From NCBI GenBank assembly GCA_947628765.1, contig CANRBD010000052.1, positions 1 to 7,464 of the forward strand: 7,464 nucleotides of DNA, in the 5' to 3' direction. The notes beneath the pieces are model-generated. The model ran no database searches. It was not told where the DNA came from and saw only the letters and a program-made list of their open reading frames with translations. Made by a program: the position numbers and the translations under genes. This stretch comes from an uncultured Bacilli bacterium. GTDB taxonomy: Bacteria > Bacillota_I > Bacilli_A > RF39 > UBA660. Each line of letters begins with the position of its first letter. Positions within the stretch are counted from its first letter, which is position 1. This document shows, in pieces, positions 5,740-7,464 of this stretch.

Positions 5740-7464
5740 CTATGATTCTAATATTGTATATGGTTTTTCTTCAGTTCCTTTACCTTGTAATAAAATGTCT
5801 TGATTTAAATAGATAGCAGGTACGACGCCAAATGGCCTATAAGCAGCTCTTCCCGTCGCATTAGTAGGATTTACCCAAAAAAGATTCCACCATCCAGCAG
5901 AAAGACCATTAATAGTCCAAAATTCATCTGCATAGCTAAGCATATAGTTAGTACTTGCACACACATCACGATTTCGCCATGAACCATCATTATTACCACA
6001 CTGTCCTATATTTGAATTTGCTTTCAGAAAATCACTTGCTTGAATTAGGCCAACATGACTTTTAGCTGAGAATGTTTTTTCTTCTCTTACTTGACTAGAC
6101 AAGTCAGAATTAGTATAAAAGAAATTGCCAAAATAAAATTCATGTTCATTTATATGTTTTTTCGCATCTTCACTTAATGTAGTATTATAATAATCATTAT
6201 TTAAATACGTTTTCAACTCACTATCTGAAAGTACCGTACCAGTTTTATCTCCATATCCAAACTTAGAATCACCAGTTTGTGCCCAAACGTGACATCCATA
6301 GCCCGTAGAGTTAACACAATACGTTCCGCTAGAACCATCACTAGCATTATCCCTTAGGCCTGTAGAATCAAAGGCCATTGATGCTATCGATGTTTTTTTC
6401 ATTATTTTAATAGTTCCATCTTTCTCTAAAGAAACGATTCGCCAATCTTCATTATTAAATTTAATCCAGTTATTTGGATTTGCTCCTTGATAGACATACC
6501 TTCCTTCTTCTTCTGTGTTAGGGTCTGCTGCAAGTCCATCTGTTCCTACTTTGTTCTTTAACTCTGTAGCTTTTAGTGGAATTGCATATGGATCGTCTTT
6601 TGTTCCTGAACCGGATAATTTAACTGTAGATTTTAGATAGACTACTGGAGCCACGCCAATAGTATGATGTGCACGATAACCCTCTAAGTAACCACTGCGA
6701 CCAAAAAAGATCACACCATCTGTGTAGCCTCCGTCAGGTGAGAGCGTCCAGCAATATTGTCCATTTTTTGGAGTCATCCAATTTGTTGATGGGCATATAT
6801 CTCTATTATCATAATGTAATTTCGCTGTTCCACACTTTAAAGAATCACTATTTGCTTTAATATAATCGCTTGGACTAATAAGCCCAATATTTGATGTGAA
6901 TGAATACTTTTGCTCTTCTGTTACCATTAATGATAAATCTTCTTCACTAGGTGTCACACCACCGACCTCATCACCTGTATACGTTGAACCATAATACCAT
7001 GTATGGTTTTTATCTATTGAATCAGTATTTGTGGAAATTGTTGGATAATATTCATCCTCTAAATAGTCTTTTAATTCACTATCTTTTTCTACAGCTCCAG
7101 TATATGAACCATTCGCACTTACATAGTCATAGCTTTCAACATATACATTACAGCCATATTGTGGAGCACTACCTTGTGAACAATAGCCAGTATTTCGTCT
7201 TCCAATCGAATCAAATACTTTTTCTGACAATGTGTTTTTAGTATTCTTCATAATCTTAATAGCTCCATCTTCTTCAATGGCTATTATTCTCCATTCTTCA
7301 TTGTTGAATGTGATATAGTTGTTTGGGTCTGCTCCTTGATAGACATATCTTCCTTTTTCGACTGGGTCTTTATGTAATCCATCTCCAGTTATTACTATTG
7401 GGGCTTCTGTTCCTCCAAATGTTTGTTCTAATTGTACCGCATATGTCTCAACTACTTCATTATG
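5740..7464 (-). CDS. Large two-module, probably exported protein (N-terminus beyond right edge)
   Basis: The frame stays open to the right edge; 574 C-terminal residues are visible. The first visible ATG (7249-7251) is not the start, because the residues before it (GRYVYQGADPNN, then ITFNNEEWRII) match the second module. Residues 38-295 and 321-574 are two copies of one module: an opening GRYVYQGA-PNN, then FNNE-WRI and DG-IKIM, a middle with S-LK-YL---YY and IGLI--SD--KANS, an NRD-C-STN-M stretch, and closing G-(A/V)P-(V/I)YL and G-GT---PY-I. The layout resembles DUF6273-like modules of surface proteins in low-GC gut Firmicutes; I assign that only tentatively. Four cysteines per module align (95, 105, 211, 224 and 383, 391, 490, 502), suggesting disulfides outside the cell. 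No LPXTG or C-terminal membrane anchor is seen; any export signal, possibly pilin-like, would be beyond the window. Function is unknown. Confidence 0.8.
   Translation of the reverse strand, partial: HNEVVETYAVQLEQTFGGTEAPIVITGDGLHKDPVEKGRYVYQGADPNNYITFNNEEWRIIAIEEDGAIKIMKNTKNTLSEKVFDSIGRRNTGYCSQGSAPQYGCNVYVESYDYVSANGSYTGAVEKDSELKDYLEDEYYPTISTNTDSIDKNHTWYYGSTYTGDEVGGVTPSEEDLSLMVTEEQKYSFTSNIGLISPSDYIKANSDSLKCGTAKLHYDNRDICPSTNWMTPKNGQYCWTLSPDGGYTDGVIFFGRSGYLEGYRAHHTIGVAPVVYLKSTVKLSGSGTKDDPYAIPLKATELKNKVGTDGLAADPNTEEEGRYVYQGANPNNWIKFNNEDWRIVSLEKDGTIKIMKKTSIASMAFDSTGLRDNASDGSSGTYCVNSTGYGCHVWAQTGDSKFGYGDKTGTVLSDSELKTYLNNDYYNTTLSEDAKKHINEHEFYFGNFFYTNSDLSSQVREEKTFSAKSHVGLIQASDFLKANSNIGQCGNNDGSWRNRDVCASTNYMLSYADEFWTINGLSAGWWNLFWVNPTNATGRAAYRPFGVVPAIYLNQDILLQGKGTEEKPYTILES
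5743..7353 (-). repeat. Internal module duplication, 849-bp (283-codon) period
   Basis: Module 1 is encoded at 7353-6580 and module 2 at 6504-5743, joined by a linker (LKATELKNKVGTDGL and following) similar to the residues preceding module 1. The start of each module is the best conserved at DNA level: an 18-base identical run lies at 6481-6498 and 7330-7347, exactly 849 bp apart. The middle has diverged strongly, including a longer cysteine-flanking loop in module 2, so this is an old duplication maintained for function. Confidence 0.85.

Noticed and set aside
6669..7241. Two plus-strand open frames (6669-6860 and 6951-7241) opposite the modular protein
   Set aside because: Their His/Leu/Tyr-rich translations are what the antisense of this coding sequence would give, and they have no supporting neighbours or motifs.
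7249..7251. ATG as the start of the large modular protein
   Set aside because: The frame continues without a stop to the right edge, the residues before this Met match the start of module 2, and no ribosome site is present; it is internal.

Overview
The window is a strongly AT-rich stretch in which every supported gene reads on the minus strand (right to left). Base composition, A/T-ending codons, GGAG-type ribosome binding sites, and the families present suggest a low-GC Bacilli or Mycoplasmatota-like anaerobe, perhaps from a gut or other anaerobic community. That placement is inference, not identification. TGG codes for Trp throughout, and a TGA stop sits in a classic ATGA stop/start overlap, so the standard bacterial code (11) fits and nothing points to TGA recoding.

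Reading in the direction of transcription, the right part (7464 to 5740) is the C-terminal portion of a large, probably exported protein. It contains two diverged copies of a module that repeats every 283 residues, each with four matching cysteines. It ends in a clear hairpin terminator. Its true start lies beyond the right edge.

Next comes a compact four-gene operon (5595 to 2290) behind a recognisable sigma-A-type promoter (TTGAAC, 17 bases, TATAAT): an RDD-family membrane protein, a histidine-phosphatase (phosphoglycerate mutase-like) enzyme with a TTG start, acetate kinase (ackA), and a DHH/DHHA1 oligoribonuclease/pAp phosphatase (NrnA type). Gaps are 15 nt, a 4-nt overlap, and 13 nt. The operon ends in a terminator whose stem contains the nrnA stop codon.

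The left part (2283 to 1) is a tandem array of Rpn-family genes (recombination-promoting nuclease / PD-(D/E)XK 'transposase_31' type) with a period of exactly 955 bp. Unit A is cut by the left edge, unit B is complete (272 aa), and unit C has lost 317 bp between two short GTG-containing matches, which removes the nuclease core and shifts the frame. Units A and B look identical by eye, which implies very recent duplication, ongoing homogenisation, or an assembly artefact.

The observation most worth following is that each Rpn gene carries a good internal Shine-Dalgarno sequence ahead of Met200, able to give a 73-residue C-terminal protein. The broken unit C keeps exactly this part unchanged. 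This resembles the reported Rpn arrangement in which a small C-terminal protein made from an internal start inhibits the full-length toxic nuclease in phage defence. No RNA genes, CRISPR arrays or standard insertion sequences were found, and no gene-free stretch exceeds about 145 bases.
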